From Haloarcula sp. CBA1127 (lineage in GTDB: Archaea > Halobacteriota > Halobacteria > Halobacteriales > Haloarculaceae), in assembly GCF_001485575.1 (NCBI RefSeq), contig NZ_BCNB01000006.1, forward strand, positions 744,001 to 808,000: 64,000 nucleotides of DNA, in the 5' to 3' direction. A model generated the notes under the pieces. That model did no database searches and was not told the origin of the DNA. It saw only the letters and a list, made by a program, of their open reading frames with translations. Within the stretch, counting starts at the first letter, position 1, and each line of letters begins with the position of its first letter. This document shows, in pieces, positions 1 to 9,638 of the stretch. The translations under genes were made by a program, and so were the position numbers.

Positions 1-696
1 CGCCCGCTGGAGAAGCGCGCTTCCGTGGGCCAGTGGCAGGACCCGCGTCCAGCCGAGTTCGAACACGGGCGCGGAGATAAGAATAATGAACCCAAACTGG
101 AGCAGATTGAGCCAGTTCCCGATGCGCTTGTACAGCACCGCGACGCCGCCGGCAGCGAACCCCAGACCCAGTACCGACGCGATAGTCAGCGACGCGACAA
201 CGACGACAGTCAGGACATTCAACTGGAGCGTCGTCCCGGTAATCGCAAGCATCACCGCAAGCACTACTGTCGAGGTGAGGAACGTCCGGACGACTTTCGC
301 GACGCCCTTGCAGAACGCGACCGGCGCGAAGCCAAACGGCGTCATGACGTGCCGTTCGAGCGTTCCCCACTGGGCCTCGCTCCCGATATCGTTCGAGATT
401 GCTTGGTACGCGCCGACGGAAAGCGACCACAGGAAGTAGCCGACGATGATACCCTCGATAGAATCCGTTATCGCCTGCCCGGCAAGCATCCGGCCGCCGT
501 AGAACAGTAGGCCAAAGAAGAACACCGAGATGACAATGCCGCCGATGGCGTTGGCCGGATACCGGACGAAGATGAGATACTCGCGGTACAGCACCGCTCG
601 CGCAAGGTCGAGATAGCCCGCCTGCATGGCGGCACTGACAGTCTGGCCACTGGCACCGTCATTGTCGTCCGCGTGCGTGCCGGCGCTTGCGGTCAT
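1..696 (-). CDS. ABC-2 type transporter permease, partial (C-terminus beyond left edge)
   Basis: Integral membrane subunit of an ABC exporter, predicted in the cytoplasmic membrane. The visible 232 residues start MTASAGTHAD, have an acidic polar N-terminus of about 40 residues, and then hydrophobic spans at roughly residues 50-68 and 82-100, with more in the second half. The pattern and the segment GSEAQWGTLERHVMTP are typical of ABC-2 permeases. It lies 19 bp downstream of the ATPase gene on the same strand, so the two very likely form one transporter operon. The substrate cannot be told from sequence. The reading frame is open to the window edge, so the true length is unknown. Confidence 0.85.
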   Translation of the reverse strand, partial: MTASAGTHADDNDGASGQTVSAAMQAGYLDLARAVLYREYLIFVRYPANAIGGIVISVFFFGLLFYGGRMLAGQAITDSIEGIIVGYFLWSLSVGAYQAISNDIGSEAQWGTLERHVMTPFGFAPVAFCKGVAKVVRTFLTSTVVLAVMLAITGTTLQLNVLTVVVVASLTIASVLGLGFAAGGVAVLYKRIGNWLNLLQFGFIILISAPVFELGWTRVLPLAHGSALLQRA

Positions 697-715
697 CTGC
701 CTGATTCCGCCTCCC

Positions 716-1732
716 TCATCGTCCTTGTCCCGTGATCTCGACGAACACGTCTTCCAGGTCCGGTTCGACCGTGCCGACACCGGTCAGCGTCACGTCGTGG
801 TCTCGACACAGGGCCAGCAAGCGGTAGAACCCGTCGCTGTCGGTCGCCACCTCGACGCGCCGACCCCGCTCGACGGTCGTCACGTCGGCCACCTCGAACC
901 GCTCCCGGATCGTCGCAAGCAGGCCCTCGGTGATGTCTGGACTGGTGACGGCGAACGCGTTCGCGGTGAACTGGTCAAGCACGGCCGCCACGCTGTCGTC
1001 TGCGATGATCTCCCCGTCGTTCATGATGATGACCCGGTCACAGACATCTTCGATGACATCCATATCGTGGCTACTGACAATGGCCGTGATGTCGCGCTCG
1101 TCGACGATCCGGCGCAGTTCTCGCCGTAGCGTCAGCGAGCTTTCTACGTCCAGCCCCAGCGTCGGTTCATCGAGAAACACCAGATCGGACTCGCTGGCCA
1201 GCACACTCGCCAGCGACACCTTCTGTTTCATCCCGCGGGAGAGGTCTCGAACCGGCACGTCGGCCTTCTCCAGAAGGTCGAGTTTCGCCAGCAGGCGCTC
1301 GTGCCGGTCGGCGACGGCATCCGGCTTGACACCCTTGATGGTCGAGAAATAGCGCAGGTTCTCCCGGACGGTCAATCGCCAGTAGTCGTTTCGCGCCCCT
1401 TCGAGCATCCCGTCGACGTGGCGGTAGGCCGCTCGCGGGTGTTCGCTCATGTCGATACCCTGTATCCGAACACGCCCGGAATCAGGCAACACCAGCCCGA
1501 GAATCGACTTTATTGTCGTCGTCTTGCCCGCGCCGTTGGGTCCCAGCAGGCCGACGACCGTTCCCTGCTCGATGCGAAACGACACGTCATCGACGGCCGT
1601 CACCGCGTCCGCACCGCTACCGAACTGCTTTGACAACCCCTCGACGGCGAGTGCGGGCGTTGCTCCGTCCTTCGCTGTGGACGGTTGCTCGGCGGTCCGC
1701 GAGCCCTGCCGCGGAGGGCGCTGGGATGACAT
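716..1732 (-). CDS. ABC transporter ATP-binding protein (exporter type)
   Basis: Cytoplasmic ATPase that powers the permease encoded just downstream. Walker A GPNGAGKTT lies near residue 64, followed by the ABC signature LSRGMKQKV, Walker B LVFLDEPTLGLD and the switch histidine in IVSSHD. The C-terminal 90 residues form the extra domain usual in CcmA/DrrA/NatA-like ATPases. I chose the ATG at 1732 (MSSQRPPRQG) because the upstream in-frame extension is arginine-rich and lacks haloarchaeal acidity. The length is 338 residues. The role as an efflux or lipid/polysaccharide exporter is inferred from the family only. Confidence 0.9.
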   Translation of the reverse strand: MSSQRPPRQGSRTAEQPSTAKDGATPALAVEGLSKQFGSGADAVTAVDDVSFRIEQGTVVGLLGPNGAGKTTTIKSILGLVLPDSGRVRIQGIDMSEHPRAAYRHVDGMLEGARNDYWRLTVRENLRYFSTIKGVKPDAVADRHERLLAKLDLLEKADVPVRDLSRGMKQKVSLASVLASESDLVFLDEPTLGLDVESSLTLRRELRRIVDERDITAIVSSHDMDVIEDVCDRVIIMNDGEIIADDSVAAVLDQFTANAFAVTSPDITEGLLATIRERFEVADVTTVERGRRVEVATDSDGFYRLLALCRDHDVTLTGVGTVEPDLEDVFVEITGQGR

Positions 1733-1827
1733 TACCCACACTGAGGGCTTCAGAACCAAAAGGCCAGCCACGTCCCGCGATGGTCTGCTGGTGTTGCTGG
1801 CCCGCACTTGGCGACTGGCCTGTCTAC

Positions 1828-3768
1828 TCAGGCCGGTTCGAGGCCCGTCACCTCGAACCGCGCGCCGCCGGCCTCGCTCTCGGTGGCTGTGACTGTCCAA
1901 CCGTGGACCTCAGCAATCCGCTGAACGATTTTGAGTCCGAACCCGGTCCCGCTCTCGCCGGTCGAGTAGCCCCCTTCAAACACCTGTTCACGGTCGGCCG
2001 CCGGAATGCCCGGCCCGTCGTCGGCGACGTAGAAGCCGTGTCGGTCCGTGTCCTCGATGACACCGACTCGTACAGTTGCGCTCCCGCCACTGTGGTCGGT
2101 GTTGTCGTCAGCCGTCGTCTGAGCGCCTGTGGTCCCGTGTTCAACACTGTTTCGAAGGAGGTTCGCTAACAGCCGCCGGAGTTTTGCCATATCTGCCCGA
2201 ATCTGACGGTCACCCTCGACGACGAGCGTTGCCCGGTCATCTTCGACACTCTGCCAGCACTCTTCAACGATGCCGGCGAGCGCGACAGATTCGAGGTCGG
2301 TCGCCGTTTCGCCGGCGCGTGCAAACGTCAAGAGGTCGTCTATCAGCGCTCGCATTCGTTCGTGGGCGCGTGACACCTTGTCGAGCGCGTCGCTGTCGTG
2401 TTCCGCTCTGGCCAGTTCCAGGTTCCCCTCCGCGACGGTAAGCGGGTTTCGGAGGTCGTGGCTGACGATGCTTGTAAACTCGTCGAGACGCTCGTTCTGG
2501 CGTTCCAGCTGCTGTTCGTACGCCTTGCGCTGGGAGATATCCCGGCCGATACCTACGGTCCCGGCTGTCGCCCCGTCAGTGTCGGTCAGCTGGGTTCCAG
2601 CAAACTCATACGGAATCCGCTCTCCATTGGCAGTCAGAACCTCCGCTTCGACAGTTACCCGGCCGCTGGTTCGCGTCTCATTTATCGCCGCAGCGATTGT
2701 CTCATGCTCGTCACCCGGGAAGAACTCGGAGACTGGCATATCGTCAATCTCGTCATTGCTGTATCCTGTAACTTCAGGGATGCGCTCGTTCCATCGCCGA
2801 AGGCTCCCGTCTGTGTCGATGACGTAGAACAGGTCGTCAAGCGTATCGAGCGCCTGATCGATGAACTCGCGTTCCTCGCGGAGCTGACGGTCACGGTCGA
2901 GACGGCTAAGCGCCGCCGTCGCGTGGACTGAGAGCGTCCGCGCGAGTGTGACATCTGTGTCATCGAATGCACCGACCTCGCTCGACCCGATGAGGAGGAC
3001 GCCGTGGTCCCCGAGCGGAAGGATGAGCTCGCTTCGGATATTCGTCTCCGGATTGTACCGGTCCGGGCTCGACGTGATATCGTCGTGGACCCGGGCCTCG
3101 CCGGTTTCGAAAGCCTGCCACGCGAGCGCCTCTCCGGCCTCGAACACTGGTGGCGTGCCGATGAGCTCCTCGACCTGTTCGGTCCAGGCGACCGGATACA
3201 GGCTGTCGCCGTCCGCGAAGTGGACGCCGTTGGCCGGCATATTGAGGATGGTTCTGGCGGTGTCCACTGTGATCTGCGCAACCGCATCCTCAGTCGTGGC
3301 CCGCATGAACGCCCTGGCAGTGGAGTGTAGCTCCTCGATAGCGCGCTCGCGCCGCGTGCTCTGTGCGTGTTCGATGTCGTCGGCTGTCCGCTCGACGGCG
3401 TCGACGACGGTGTGTGCGAGTCGTGCGTGCGGCTCGTTGCTGCCGTCGACCCGGAGATACTCGGTGACACCGGCGGAAATCGCGTCACTGGCGGCTGCTT
3501 CATTTCCATCGGTAGTGAACAGAACGAACGGCAGGTCCGGCGATTGCTTTCGGACCGCGTCGAGGAACTCGACGCCGGTCTGCTCCGGCAGGTCGTAGCC
3601 GGCGACGACACAGTCGAACGCTTCGCTGTCGAGCCGTTCGATGCCGTCGGCCACGTTCGACTCCGTTTCGACCGTGATACCACAGTGCGCCTGTTCCAGA
3701 GCGCTTGTGGCCGCTTCGACGACAGCCGGGTCGTCGTCGACGTGAAGAACGCGGATCCGGTCGGGCAT
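1828..3768 (-). CDS. Sensor histidine kinase with degenerate N-terminal receiver, GAF and PAS domains
   Basis: A 646-residue soluble signalling protein. Order: receiver-like domain (1-125), a linking helix, a GAF-like domain (about 150-290), PAS (about 300-420), HisKA with H-box SHDLRNP, then HATPase_c with N-box NLLRNSVEHG, G1 DDGPGIP and G2 GTGFGLKIV. No membrane span is seen. In the receiver the phosphoacceptor position holds Gly57 (context VVAGYDLP) and the conserved Lys position is Val107, while the acidic pocket DDD at 11-13 is kept. It probably cannot be phosphorylated there. A GTATAC element at about 3793-3798 sits 26 bp before the ATG. The signal and the partner regulator are unknown. 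Confidence 0.88.
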   Translation of the reverse strand: MPDRIRVLHVDDDPAVVEAATSALEQAHCGITVETESNVADGIERLDSEAFDCVVAGYDLPEQTGVEFLDAVRKQSPDLPFVLFTTDGNEAAASDAISAGVTEYLRVDGSNEPHARLAHTVVDAVERTADDIEHAQSTRRERAIEELHSTARAFMRATTEDAVAQITVDTARTILNMPANGVHFADGDSLYPVAWTEQVEELIGTPPVFEAGEALAWQAFETGEARVHDDITSSPDRYNPETNIRSELILPLGDHGVLLIGSSEVGAFDDTDVTLARTLSVHATAALSRLDRDRQLREEREFIDQALDTLDDLFYVIDTDGSLRRWNERIPEVTGYSNDEIDDMPVSEFFPGDEHETIAAAINETRTSGRVTVEAEVLTANGERIPYEFAGTQLTDTDGATAGTVGIGRDISQRKAYEQQLERQNERLDEFTSIVSHDLRNPLTVAEGNLELARAEHDSDALDKVSRAHERMRALIDDLLTFARAGETATDLESVALAGIVEECWQSVEDDRATLVVEGDRQIRADMAKLRRLLANLLRNSVEHGTTGAQTTADDNTDHSGGSATVRVGVIEDTDRHGFYVADDGPGIPAADREQVFEGGYSTGESGTGFGLKIVQRIAEVHGWTVTATESEAGGARFEVTGLEPA

Positions 3769-3842
3769 TGGCTGCTAGCAGTGACAACTCCCGTATACAC
3801 CTTCCGCCGTGAGTATCTTCGCTGAAAATCGGACGCTGTCTG

Positions 3843-6608
3843 CTACTCGTCGTCCAGTTCGGCCTGCCACTCCTGTACTTTCGCCATCAGTTCGACCGGC
3901 GGCGTCTCGTTGACATCCAGTTCTGTTAGTTCCGAGAGGACAGCCTCGGTCTCAGAATCGAGCGACGCTGCCCTCTCGTTGCCTTTGGGGCCTTCAGCCG
4001 CGGACTCGCCGAGCGTGTGTTCGGGGTCGCCGTCGGTCACCATCGGCTCAGCTGTCGAACCGGCTGCTGTGTCACCGGACTTGGACGCGCCGTCCCTGAA
4101 CTGCCCCGAATCCAGGTCGAAGACGGCCTGTGTCGTTCCGCCGTCGTTCCCCTCGCTGCCGCGAATCTCGATAGCTTTGTCGTCGCGTAGCCGGTCAAGC
4201 ACCGCCTGCGAGCGGTCGACGACTGGTTCAGGGACGCCGGCGAGGTCGGCGACGTGGACGCCGTAGGAGCGGTCGGTCGGGCCGTCCCGGACCGTTCGGA
4301 GGAACGTCACGTCGCCGTCGCTGCCTGCGGAGCGGGGCTCGCCGTCGACCGCGACGTGGACGTTCTCGACGGTCGGTAGTTCCTCGCCCAGCGCCGTCAG
4401 CTCGTGGTAGTGAGTCGCAAACAACGTTTTCGACTGGATGGAGTTGACGATGTACTCCGTCGCCGCCCAGGCGATTGAGATGCCGTCGAATGTAGCTGTC
4501 CCGCGACCGACCTCGTCCAGTATCACGAGTGATTCTTCGGTAGCCGAGTGGAGGATGTTTGATAGCTCCTGCATCTCGACCATGAACGTCGAGCGGCCCT
4601 GTGCGAGTTCATCCAGCGCGCCGACGCGGGTGAAGATGCCGTCCACCAGTCCGACGGTTGCCGACCGTGCCGGCACGAAACTGCCCACCTGCGCAAGCAG
4701 CGTGATGAGCGCGGCCTGGCGCATATACGTCGACTTCCCGCTCATGTTTGGCCCGGTAACGATGAGGAACTGCCGGTCGTCGTCCATGTAGAGGTCGTTC
4801 GGAACGAACTCCGTCGTTTGCTCGACGACCGGGTGGCGGCCGGCCTCGATGGAGAGTTCATTGCCGTCGACGACCGCCGGCCGGGTCCAGTTGTTCTCGA
4901 CGGCGTGGACAGCCAGTGATGCGAAGGCATCCAGTTCCGCCAGCGTTCGGCCCACATCTTGCAGCAGCGTCGCGCGCTCGGCCACGCGCTCCCGCAGTTT
5001 CTGGAAGCGCTCGTACTCCATGTCGTGGCGGCGCTCCTCTAAACGCAACACGTCTCGCTCCTTCTCGTCGAGTTCGGGCGTGGTGTACCGTTTGGAGTTT
5101 TTGAGCGTCTTGATGTGCTTGTACTTCTCCGGGACGGCGTCGGTCTCGCTCTTGCCGACCTGAATGTAGTAGCCGTCGGTCTTGTTCCGGTCGACCGAGA
5201 GGTGGGTGATGCCGGTCCGCTCCTTCTCGCGGTCCGGCAGCGTTTCCAGCCACTCCAGCGCGGCCTCGTGCTCGTCGATAATCTCGTCGAGGTCGTCATC
5301 GTACCCCCGTTTGAACAGGCCGCCCTGACGCACCGTCCCCGGCGGGTCCGCGACCAGTGCGCTGTCCAACTCGGCGGCCAGCGCGTCGGCCGCCTCGCGG
5401 TCGGCACCGTCGAGGGAATCAGCGAGGGGCGACTCGGCCAGCCGCTCGGTTTCGGTCACGGCGTCGGCGACCTGCCCCAACAGTGCCAGTGTCTCCTGCA
5501 CTGCTCGCAGGTCCCGCGCGTCCGCACTGCCCGACGTGGCCCGTGCGGCCAGCCGTTCGAGGTCGTAGGCGTCCGACAGCGTCTCTCGAATCCGCTCGCG
5601 GGCCATCGCCGCCTCTGACAGCGCCGCTACGCAGGACTGCCGGCGCTTGAGTTCGGCCCGGTTTCGCCGTGGTCGCTGGAGCCACTGCTGGAGCAGTCGC
5701 CCGCCGGCAGCCGTGACGGTGTGGTCGATCGTGTCGAACAGCGACCCCGAACTGTCGCCCTGCATCGTCTCGGTGAGTTCGAGATTGCGCTGGGTCGTCG
5801 CGTCGAGGTCGACGTGGTCGCGCTCGCCGTACGCTTGCAGGCGCGTGACCGCTGCCAGCGTGCCGACACCGGTGTCCTCGACGTAGGACAGCACCGCGCC
5901 GGCGGCCCGCAGTGCCACGTCTTGATCGCCGATGCCGACGCTGTCGACTGTCTCGCTCCCGAACTGCTCGCGGACGGTGTGGCTCGCCCGCCCCGGCTCG
6001 AACGACGCCGAGTCGTGAAGCGTCAGCGCCGCGTCAGTCCGCTCGCGCAGACGGTCCAGAAATTCGTCGTCGTTCCGGAGCTCCGGGCCGGGAAGAATCT
6101 CCGCCGGCCCGAACGTGTACAGCTCTGTCAGCGCCTCGCCCGCGTCGGCGTCGTCCAGTTGCGTGACCTGGAACTGGCCGGTGGTCACGTCTGTCGCGGC
6201 GATGCCGTAGGTGTCGCTGCTGTCCCGGCTGGCCTCCCGAACCACCGCGGCGAGGTACTGCGCCGACTCGTCGCCGGTCTCCAGATGCGTCCCGGGCGTG
6301 ACGACCCGCGTTATGTCGCGGGCGTGGCCGTTCTCGGTCTCGTGCTGGTCGGCGATAGCGACCCGGTAGCCCCGCTCGACCAGTGCGGAGACGTACGGCG
6401 TCAGGTCGTCGACCGGAACCCCCGCCATCGGGTACGACGAGCCATGCGAGGACTTCTGACTCACCTTCAGGTCGAGTTCGTCGGCGACGATCTCGGCGTC
6501 CTCATCGAAAAACTCGTAGAAGTCGCCACACTGCATCGCCAGCAGGTCCGCGTCGGTCCCCTCCTTGAGCGTGAGGAACTCCCCGACGATTCCCGTCGCC
6601 TCTGTCAT
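3843..6608 (-). CDS. mutS: DNA mismatch repair protein MutS (MutS1 type)
   Basis: Mismatch-recognition ATPase of 921 residues. The N-terminal mismatch-binding motif GDFYEFF is present, so this is MutS1 and not MutS2. Connector, lever and clamp regions follow, then Walker A TGPNMSGKST and Walker B LVILDEVGRGT, and a C-terminal helix-turn-helix. An acidic, low-complexity insertion of about 80 residues lies between the ATPase core and the last helices. The protein begins MTEATGIVGEF at the ATG at 6608. No mutL is found in this window, although the two often lie close together in haloarchaea. The gene is 74 bp upstream of the kinase gene. Confidence 0.97.
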   Translation of the reverse strand: MTEATGIVGEFLTLKEGTDADLLAMQCGDFYEFFDEDAEIVADELDLKVSQKSSHGSSYPMAGVPVDDLTPYVSALVERGYRVAIADQHETENGHARDITRVVTPGTHLETGDESAQYLAAVVREASRDSSDTYGIAATDVTTGQFQVTQLDDADAGEALTELYTFGPAEILPGPELRNDDEFLDRLRERTDAALTLHDSASFEPGRASHTVREQFGSETVDSVGIGDQDVALRAAGAVLSYVEDTGVGTLAAVTRLQAYGERDHVDLDATTQRNLELTETMQGDSSGSLFDTIDHTVTAAGGRLLQQWLQRPRRNRAELKRRQSCVAALSEAAMARERIRETLSDAYDLERLAARATSGSADARDLRAVQETLALLGQVADAVTETERLAESPLADSLDGADREAADALAAELDSALVADPPGTVRQGGLFKRGYDDDLDEIIDEHEAALEWLETLPDREKERTGITHLSVDRNKTDGYYIQVGKSETDAVPEKYKHIKTLKNSKRYTTPELDEKERDVLRLEERRHDMEYERFQKLRERVAERATLLQDVGRTLAELDAFASLAVHAVENNWTRPAVVDGNELSIEAGRHPVVEQTTEFVPNDLYMDDDRQFLIVTGPNMSGKSTYMRQAALITLLAQVGSFVPARSATVGLVDGIFTRVGALDELAQGRSTFMVEMQELSNILHSATEESLVILDEVGRGTATFDGISIAWAATEYIVNSIQSKTLFATHYHELTALGEELPTVENVHVAVDGEPRSAGSDGDVTFLRTVRDGPTDRSYGVHVADLAGVPEPVVDRSQAVLDRLRDDKAIEIRGSEGNDGGTTQAVFDLDSGQFRDGASKSGDTAAGSTAEPMVTDGDPEHTLGESAAEGPKGNERAASLDSETEAVLSELTELDVNETPPVELMAKVQEWQAELDDE

Positions 6609-6968
6609 ACACGTCCGTGTGGCCGTCCGCGGCGTAAGGATTGCGGGTCCGGCGTCGGCCGATGTTGATGTGGCCGGCGACCCGAACAGCTAAAAAACCC
6701 CTGCCGTCGCGACGCACTCCGGAAAACAAGGGCCGTAGGCCAGCGGCCGCGAACCGTAGCGATCCGCAGAAGTCGAGACGGCAGCCCCGTCTCACCCTCT
6801 GGATCGGACAATCGGCTTTCTATGGGACTCAAACGTGCTGTGCTGTCGCTGAACCCGGATACCGTGATTGACTGAAGGCCAGTAGACGCTATCATGGACA
6901 GTTGGCTGCCGGCAGTGATCAACCCGGGCGGTTTCATCCCGGTGTGACACTGGAGTTCTGTTTCGACT
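6609..6968. other. Intergenic region of 360 bp without a recognised gene
   Basis: This lies between the mutS start and the stop of the HTH regulator gene. Open frames crossing it are basic and rich in Arg/Ser, so they do not look like haloarchaeal proteins. I see no tRNA or tandem repeat. The left half should hold the mutS promoter. Confidence 0.6.
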
Positions 6969-7625
6969 TCATCGCACGAGTGCTGCGTCCACCAGTGCTT
7001 GCTCGGCCCTTCTGAGTAGCGATGACGCTGCGCTCTCTGAGATGTCGAGTTCGGCAGCCACCTCCGCCAGCGAAGCTGTCCGAGGGACCGCGTAGTAGCC
7101 GAGGTCACGGGCAACTTCGACAGCCTCGAACTGGCGGCGAGTGAGTCGCCCCGCGAGGGACCCACCCAGGCGACCGTGGTCGCTGACGCGTTCGATGCTC
7201 ACCGAGACGTCGTCGTGAACGCGCGCTACCACTGACGAGAGCGTATCCTCTTCGCCCAACACAGTCACCTGCATCGTCGCTTCGTCGGTGTATACGACCG
7301 GCGGGACGAGAACAAGTCCCGGGATTTGCAGTGTGTTCATGAGCGCACTGTCTGCCTCCCGGTTTTCCATCGTGACGTAGGCATAGAACGTCTCGTCATC
7401 GATGGATGTGAACGAGGTCCGCTGGATGACCTCAATGTCGTCAGCCGCGGTCTGACTTGCGGCAAGGTCGCCGACCACCAGCGAGAGGAACGAAACTGTC
7501 TCACCGTCTGGGTGGACTTGCCACGAGAGAAGTTCTTCCCGAACCACGGCATCGGATGCGATGTGGTCCGGCATTGGCAACTGCATCCACGCTGGCAACG
7601 AGAGCGTGAGGTCGACCGATTTCAC
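6969..7625 (-). CDS. Bat-type HTH_10 transcriptional regulator
   Basis: A DNA-binding regulator of 218 residues. The C-terminus carries the bacterio-opsin-activator HTH_10 module: LTRRQFEAVEVARDLGYY, a proline turn, then AEVAAELDISESAASSLLRRAE. The N-terminal 150 residues form the sensor-like part usual in this family, with no recognised cofactor motif. I chose the GTG at 7625 over the GTG at 7646 because a TTTAAA box at 7648-7653 is centred about 26 bp upstream, right for a leaderless transcript, and because family members begin with a similar Lys-Ser-Val segment. It is divergent from the P450 gene, which is a plausible target. Confidence 0.85.
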   Translation of the reverse strand: MKSVDLTLSLPAWMQLPMPDHIASDAVVREELLSWQVHPDGETVSFLSLVVGDLAASQTAADDIEVIQRTSFTSIDDETFYAYVTMENREADSALMNTLQIPGLVLVPPVVYTDEATMQVTVLGEEDTLSSVVARVHDDVSVSIERVSDHGRLGGSLAGRLTRRQFEAVEVARDLGYYAVPRTASLAEVAAELDISESAASSLLRRAEQALVDAALVR

Positions 7626-7647
7626 AGCCGTCCATTGCGGGTACACA

Positions 7648-7653
7648 TTTAAA
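7648..7653 (-). promoter_or_regulatory. TATA-box of the HTH_10 regulator gene
   Basis: TTTAAA centred about 26 bp before the GTG at 7625. The spacing fits a leaderless haloarchaeal transcript and decides the start chosen for the regulator. Confidence 0.55.
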
Positions 7654-7708
7654 GAAGTTCACTGCTTCACGGCACCGACGAGGGCCGTTGCGCACTACTG
7701 TTTCACTG

Positions 7709-9154
7709 ATGACTATATCTGACCCTCACACCGGGGACGAACGCGGCGGAGAACCGGATGACGCTGAGACAGCCGTCGATACCGACTCGGAGAGAGCAGT
7801 TTGCAAACCTACCTTGGACACGGCCCCGACGCCACCGGGGCCACGTGGACTTCCAGTGCTCGGGTCGACTATCTCGCTTGCACGAGACGCTATCGCGTTC
7901 GAACGAGGGCTCCGAGAGTACGGCCCAGTCGTCGGCTACAGCGCGTTCGGTGAACGGTTCGCGGTCATGTACGACCCCGAGATCGTTGAAGACGTGCTGG
8001 TCACCCGGAACGACGCGTTCAGCAAGGGGGAGTTCGAGCAGGAATTCGGGGAGCTGATAGCTCCGGATGGCCTTGTTTTTGCCGAGGGCGACCAGTGGCG
8101 TCGCCAGCGGCTGGCTCTTCAGTCGGCGTTCACGCCCGCCCGTATTCGCTCGTATACGCAGGTGATGGTCGACGAAACGGCCGAACTGGTCGGGTCTTGG
8201 GCGAATGCTACCGAAATCGAACTGAGTGACACGCTCTCGACACTCACACTTCGCATCCTCACACAGGCGCTGTTCGACCTCGATCTGGACGCTACCCGCG
8301 GCGCAGTGGTCCGCGAGGCGGCCGAGAGCATCGACGCCATGGTCGATAGGATGGGACTGATTTCGTTTCTGCCGGAGTGGGCCCCCCGGACGCCAACGGA
8401 GCGCCGGCACGACCGCGCGATGGCCGACCTAGACGACCTCGTTGACACGCTTATCGCCACCCGTCGAGACGAAACCGGAGAGCGTGACGACCTGCTTTCG
8501 ATGCTCGTGGACGCCGAGTACCCCGATGGGACACAGATGGCTCCGACTGTCGTCCGGGACCAACTCGTCACGTTCCTGTTTGCGGGACACGAGACGACTG
8601 CCACCACGCTTACCTACGCCTGCTGGCTACTCGCAGGGCATCCTGGCGTGCAGGACAGACTCCGCACCGAAGCGACCACTCTCGACGGTCCACTCGGGTT
8701 CGATGACCTGTCTGATCTGCCGTACACTGAAGCTGTAGTACGGGAAACACTGCGGCTCTATCCGCCGGTCTACTCGCTGTATCGGCAACCAGACAACCCA
8801 CTCGTCCTCGGTGGCTACCGGATTGACCCTGACGTGACTGTACAGCTTCCGAGCGTCGCTCTGCAGCGCGACGACCGCTACTGGGACGGGCCTGCACAGT
8901 TCCGACCGACGCGATGGCTCGACGAAGACCGCAATATCACAGACAACGCACCTGACCGTCCTGATTACGCCTATTTCCCCTTTGGCGGCGGGCCGCGCCA
9001 TTGTATCGGTATGCGTTTTGCGATGACCGAACTCAAACTGGTTCTGGCAACGATGTGCCGACGCGTCGAGTTCGAACGTGTGACCGACGAACTGGACATC
9101 TCGATGGGGTTGACGCTGGACCCCGGACGGGTGACGGTGGGCGTGAACCGGTAG
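7709..9154 (+). CDS. Cytochrome P450
   Basis: Heme-thiolate monooxygenase of 481 residues. The heme-binding loop FPFGGGPRHCIGMRFA supplies the cysteine ligand. The I-helix oxygen-activation motif is AGHETTATT and the K-helix ExxR motif is ETLR. A proline-rich hinge PTPPGPRGLPVLG lies near residue 45 but no membrane anchor is seen, so the enzyme is probably soluble. The ATG at 7709 is preferred over an in-frame TTG at 7688. The substrate is unknown; haloarchaeal members have been grouped in the CYP174 family, which I cannot confirm here. The ferredoxin at 18540 is a possible but unproven electron donor. Confidence 0.95.
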   Translation: MTISDPHTGDERGGEPDDAETAVDTDSERAVCKPTLDTAPTPPGPRGLPVLGSTISLARDAIAFERGLREYGPVVGYSAFGERFAVMYDPEIVEDVLVTRNDAFSKGEFEQEFGELIAPDGLVFAEGDQWRRQRLALQSAFTPARIRSYTQVMVDETAELVGSWANATEIELSDTLSTLTLRILTQALFDLDLDATRGAVVREAAESIDAMVDRMGLISFLPEWAPRTPTERRHDRAMADLDDLVDTLIATRRDETGERDDLLSMLVDAEYPDGTQMAPTVVRDQLVTFLFAGHETTATTLTYACWLLAGHPGVQDRLRTEATTLDGPLGFDDLSDLPYTEAVVRETLRLYPPVYSLYRQPDNPLVLGGYRIDPDVTVQLPSVALQRDDRYWDGPAQFRPTRWLDEDRNITDNAPDRPDYAYFPFGGGPRHCIGMRFAMTELKLVLATMCRRVEFERVTDELDISMGLTLDPGRVTVGVNR

Positions 9155-9238
9155 CCGTCTGCACTGGCAACGTCCGGTGAACCTCATGCTCAGCCGCCAA
9201 GTGTGTCAGTGAAGTGGCTGGCCCCTGTACGGAAACGC

Positions 9239-9631
9239 ATGAACGCAACCGGGACTATCGAGGCGTACTACGCGGCGTTGCGGGCCGGCGAGCCGCTCGG
9301 TCCGTTCTTCGCCGCCGATACGGACCGCTCGGTGGTTAAGTTCGGCATCTCCGAGCAGTTGAATGGGGCCGACGCTATCAGGGACGGACTGCAAAAGCAG
9401 ACTGAGACGACGGGCGACTGGACTGTCGACAGCCATGCGCTCCAGGTGACAGAACGCGAGGACTACGCGTGGTTCAGCGACGACGTCGAGTTGTGCTGGA
9501 CCGACGCCGAGGGCACGGTCCGCCACGAGTACGACACGCGCTGGAGCGGGACGCTCGAAGCCACCGGCCGGGACCGGCCGTGGCAGTTCGTCGGGATGCA
9601 CGTCAGCACCGCCGACGATTTGGGGAAGTAG
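9239..9631 (+). CDS. NTF2-like / SnoaL-like domain protein
   Basis: A small soluble protein of 130 residues. It starts with a helix (TIEAYYAALRAG) followed by a curved sheet pattern and the segment YDTRWSGTLE, typical of nuclear transport factor 2-like proteins in which a ketosteroid-isomerase fold binds a small ligand or acts as a stress or calcium/calmodulin kinase-like association domain. The ATG at 9239 is preferred to an upstream GTG at 9203. Enzyme activity cannot be inferred. Its stop lies 8 bp from the stop of the convergent methyltransferase gene. Confidence 0.75.
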   Translation: MNATGTIEAYYAALRAGEPLGPFFAADTDRSVVKFGISEQLNGADAIRDGLQKQTETTGDWTVDSHALQVTEREDYAWFSDDVELCWTDAEGTVRHEYDTRWSGTLEATGRDRPWQFVGMHVSTADDLGK

Positions 9632-9638
9632 GGAGTCA

